6,835 nucleotides of DNA from Eubacterium sp. (GTDB lineage: Bacteria; Bacillota; Clostridia; Oscillospirales; Acutalibacteraceae), in contig JAFYGD010000060.1 of assembly GCA_017543415.1 (NCBI GenBank), positions 1-6,835 on the forward strand. Direction: 5' to 3'. The notes beneath the pieces are model-generated. The model saw only the letters and a program-made list of their open reading frames with translations, had not been told where the DNA came from and ran no database searches. Of this stretch, positions 5,950 through 6,835 are shown in pieces (within the stretch, counting starts at the first letter, position 1; each line of letters begins with the position of its first letter). The position numbers and the translations under genes were made by a program.

Positions 5950-6645
5950 ATGACTTACAAAATAAAAAAAGACCCGATAGGTAAAATACCGAAGGGTCAG
6001 TTCATATTCTGGATTATCGTAAGAATAGCAATGATTTGCTGCGCTGCCTATTCGTTCGTCCACGGCGATTTGGTTATGGGCTTTGAAAGCGTTTTCGTTT
6101 TCATCTTCTCGCATCTGTGGGATATGTTCCAGGTGCTGGGCAACGGCTCCTTTATTGAGGACGTTCCCCCCATTGCCCAGACGGCTCTGAACTTCATTAT
6201 CCTTATGGGAATCCTTTTCGGCTCATACCTCGGCTGGTTTGATAAAATAAGCTGGTATGACGAGGCAATGCATTGCTTTACGGGAATCGTCTGCGCCGTT
6301 TTCGCCTACGATTTTTCAAACGTAATACAGAAGGAAAAGGGCAACTGCGCAATTACCGTTTCCGCAATGTTTGCGCTTATGTTCACCTGTACTATTGCGG
6401 TCGGCTGGGAATTTTATGAATTTATTATGGATACGGTTCACGGAACAAACCTTCAGCTTGCAAAGGAAGGCGCCGAAACCGCTATGTACGACCTTTCAAA
6501 ATTCCGCAACGAATACGGCTACCTCGGCCTTGTTGACAGCATGACGGATATGATGCTCAACACAGTAGGCGGAATAATAGGTATGGTAGGTATGATAATC
6601 TACCGCAAAAAGCATCCCTTTGAACACAAAAAGACGGCTGATTAG
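5950..6645 (+). CDS. Polytopic membrane protein, YjdF/DUF2238-like, 231 aa
   Basis: This is an integral membrane protein of unknown function. Hydrophobic segments lie at about 18-37, 41-58, 77-95, 107-121, 134-153 and 201-218, giving about six membrane passes. The N-terminus is rich in lysine and so is the C-terminal tail (219-228), consistent with cytoplasmic ends. Polar residues that resemble the YjdF/DUF2238 pattern recur at membrane borders: WYDEAMHCFTG (102-112, with D104 and H108), GWEFYEFIMD (152-161 region with E154, E157 and D161 nearby), HGTN (164-167), and DSMTDMMLNTVGG (196-208, with D196 and D200). The gene is divergent from the acyl-CoA synthetase and has its own promoter. Its last codons and its TAG stop lie inside a terminator hairpin shared with the converging HAD gene. 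The assignment rests on recalled motif pattern, not a search; VanZ-like proteins are an alternative with similar small polar membrane motifs. Confidence 0.8.
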   Translation: MTYKIKKDPIGKIPKGQFIFWIIVRIAMICCAAYSFVHGDLVMGFESVFVFIFSHLWDMFQVLGNGSFIEDVPPIAQTALNFIILMGILFGSYLGWFDKISWYDEAMHCFTGIVCAVFAYDFSNVIQKEKGNCAITVSAMFALMFTCTIAVGWEFYEFIMDTVHGTNLQLAKEGAETAMYDLSKFRNEYGYLGLVDSMTDMMLNTVGGIIGMVGMIIYRKKHPFEHKKTAD

Positions 6646-6654
6646 CCGTCTTTT
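6629..6654. terminator. Bidirectional intrinsic terminator between converging genes
   Basis: AAAAGACGGCT (6629-6639) and AGCCGTCTTTT (6644-6654) pair perfectly over 11 bases around a GATT loop. The A run on one side and T run on the other let it act on both strands. The stop codons of both converging genes lie across its loop and the first bases of its right arm. Confidence 0.9.
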
Positions 6655-6835
6655 ATTACTTCCTCAATCAGTTTGCAAACGCCGTTGTTATTGTTTGTAT
6701 CCGCAATAAGAACGGCGTTTTCTTTTATGCGCTCGTTGGCGTTGCCCATTGCAACGGAAATCCCCGCGGCTTTCAGCAAATGAAGGTCGTTATCCGCGTC
6801 ACCGAGCGCCATTGTCTGTTCAACGGGAATTTTAA
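6642..6835 (-). CDS. Cof-type HAD-superfamily phosphatase (C-terminal 63 residues, cut by the right edge)
   Basis: Only the C-terminal end is in the window. The visible part contains MALGDADNDLHLLKAAG (visible residues 8-24), which is HAD motif IV with the metal-binding aspartates of GDxxND, followed by SVAMGNANERIKENA (26-40) and a TNNNNGV segment (46-52). This order is characteristic of Cof/YidA-type HAD-IIB hydrolases, which dephosphorylate sugar phosphates and other small phosphate esters in the cytoplasm. The nucleophile motif DxD, the cap domain and the motif III lysine are outside the window, so substrate cannot be judged. The TAA stop (6642-6644) overlaps the TAG stop of the converging membrane-protein gene. 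The frame is open to the edge, so the start lies beyond 6835. Confidence 0.9.
   Translation of the reverse strand, partial: KIPVEQTMALGDADNDLHLLKAAGISVAMGNANERIKENAVLIADTNNNNGVCKLIEEVIKDG

Noticed and set aside
5860..6114. Minus-strand open frame of 84 codons across the divergent promoter region
   Set aside because: It runs antisense to the membrane protein gene and over both promoters, with no recognisable domain or ribosome binding site.
1..6835. CRISPR arrays, tRNA or rRNA genes, transposases, toxin-antitoxin or defence genes
   Set aside because: No spaced repeats, cloverleaf-like sequences, inverted terminal repeats or matching protein motifs were seen on either strand.

Overview
The window looks like chromosomal DNA of an anaerobic Firmicute, most likely of class Clostridia. 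The reasons are strong AAGGGG-type ribosome binding sites, AT-rich promoters of the TTGACA/TATAAT type, short intrinsic terminators, cobalamin-type radical SAM enzymes and clostridial-looking protein sequences. This placement is an inference; the window has no rRNA or other taxonomic marker. No tRNA, rRNA, CRISPR array, insertion sequence or attachment site was seen.

Positions 1-3952 (minus strand) hold a tightly packed operon read right to left. A consensus-like promoter (3924-3952) is followed by a sugar-phosphate-type nucleotidyltransferase (3164-3889). Next come two different B12-binding-domain radical SAM enzymes (1719-3167 and 259-1722) and then a family 2 glycosyltransferase that runs out of the left edge (1-249). 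The first three genes are joined by two ATGA stop/start overlaps. The glycosyltransferase ribosome binding site overlaps the stop codon of the gene before it. Together they suggest a pathway that activates a phosphorylated small molecule with a nucleotide, modifies something by two successive radical steps, and hands a product to a lipid- or glycan-linked glycosyltransferase. The substrate cannot be read from the sequence, and this is the part of the window most likely to be undescribed.

Positions 4001-5836 (minus strand) form a separate unit: a promoter, an AMP-forming acyl-CoA synthetase (4031-5779) and a compact intrinsic terminator with a GCAA tetraloop. The terminator isolates it from the operon downstream.

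Positions 5895-6654 (plus strand) carry a divergently transcribed polytopic membrane protein of the YjdF/DUF2238 type. It converges with the 3' end of a Cof-type HAD phosphatase gene (6642-6835, minus strand, cut by the right edge). The two stop codons overlap inside one bidirectional terminator hairpin. The gaps of 141 bases (3890-4030) and 149 bases (5801-5949) contain only promoters, a terminator and a possible operator; no stretch over 300 bases is without a gene.
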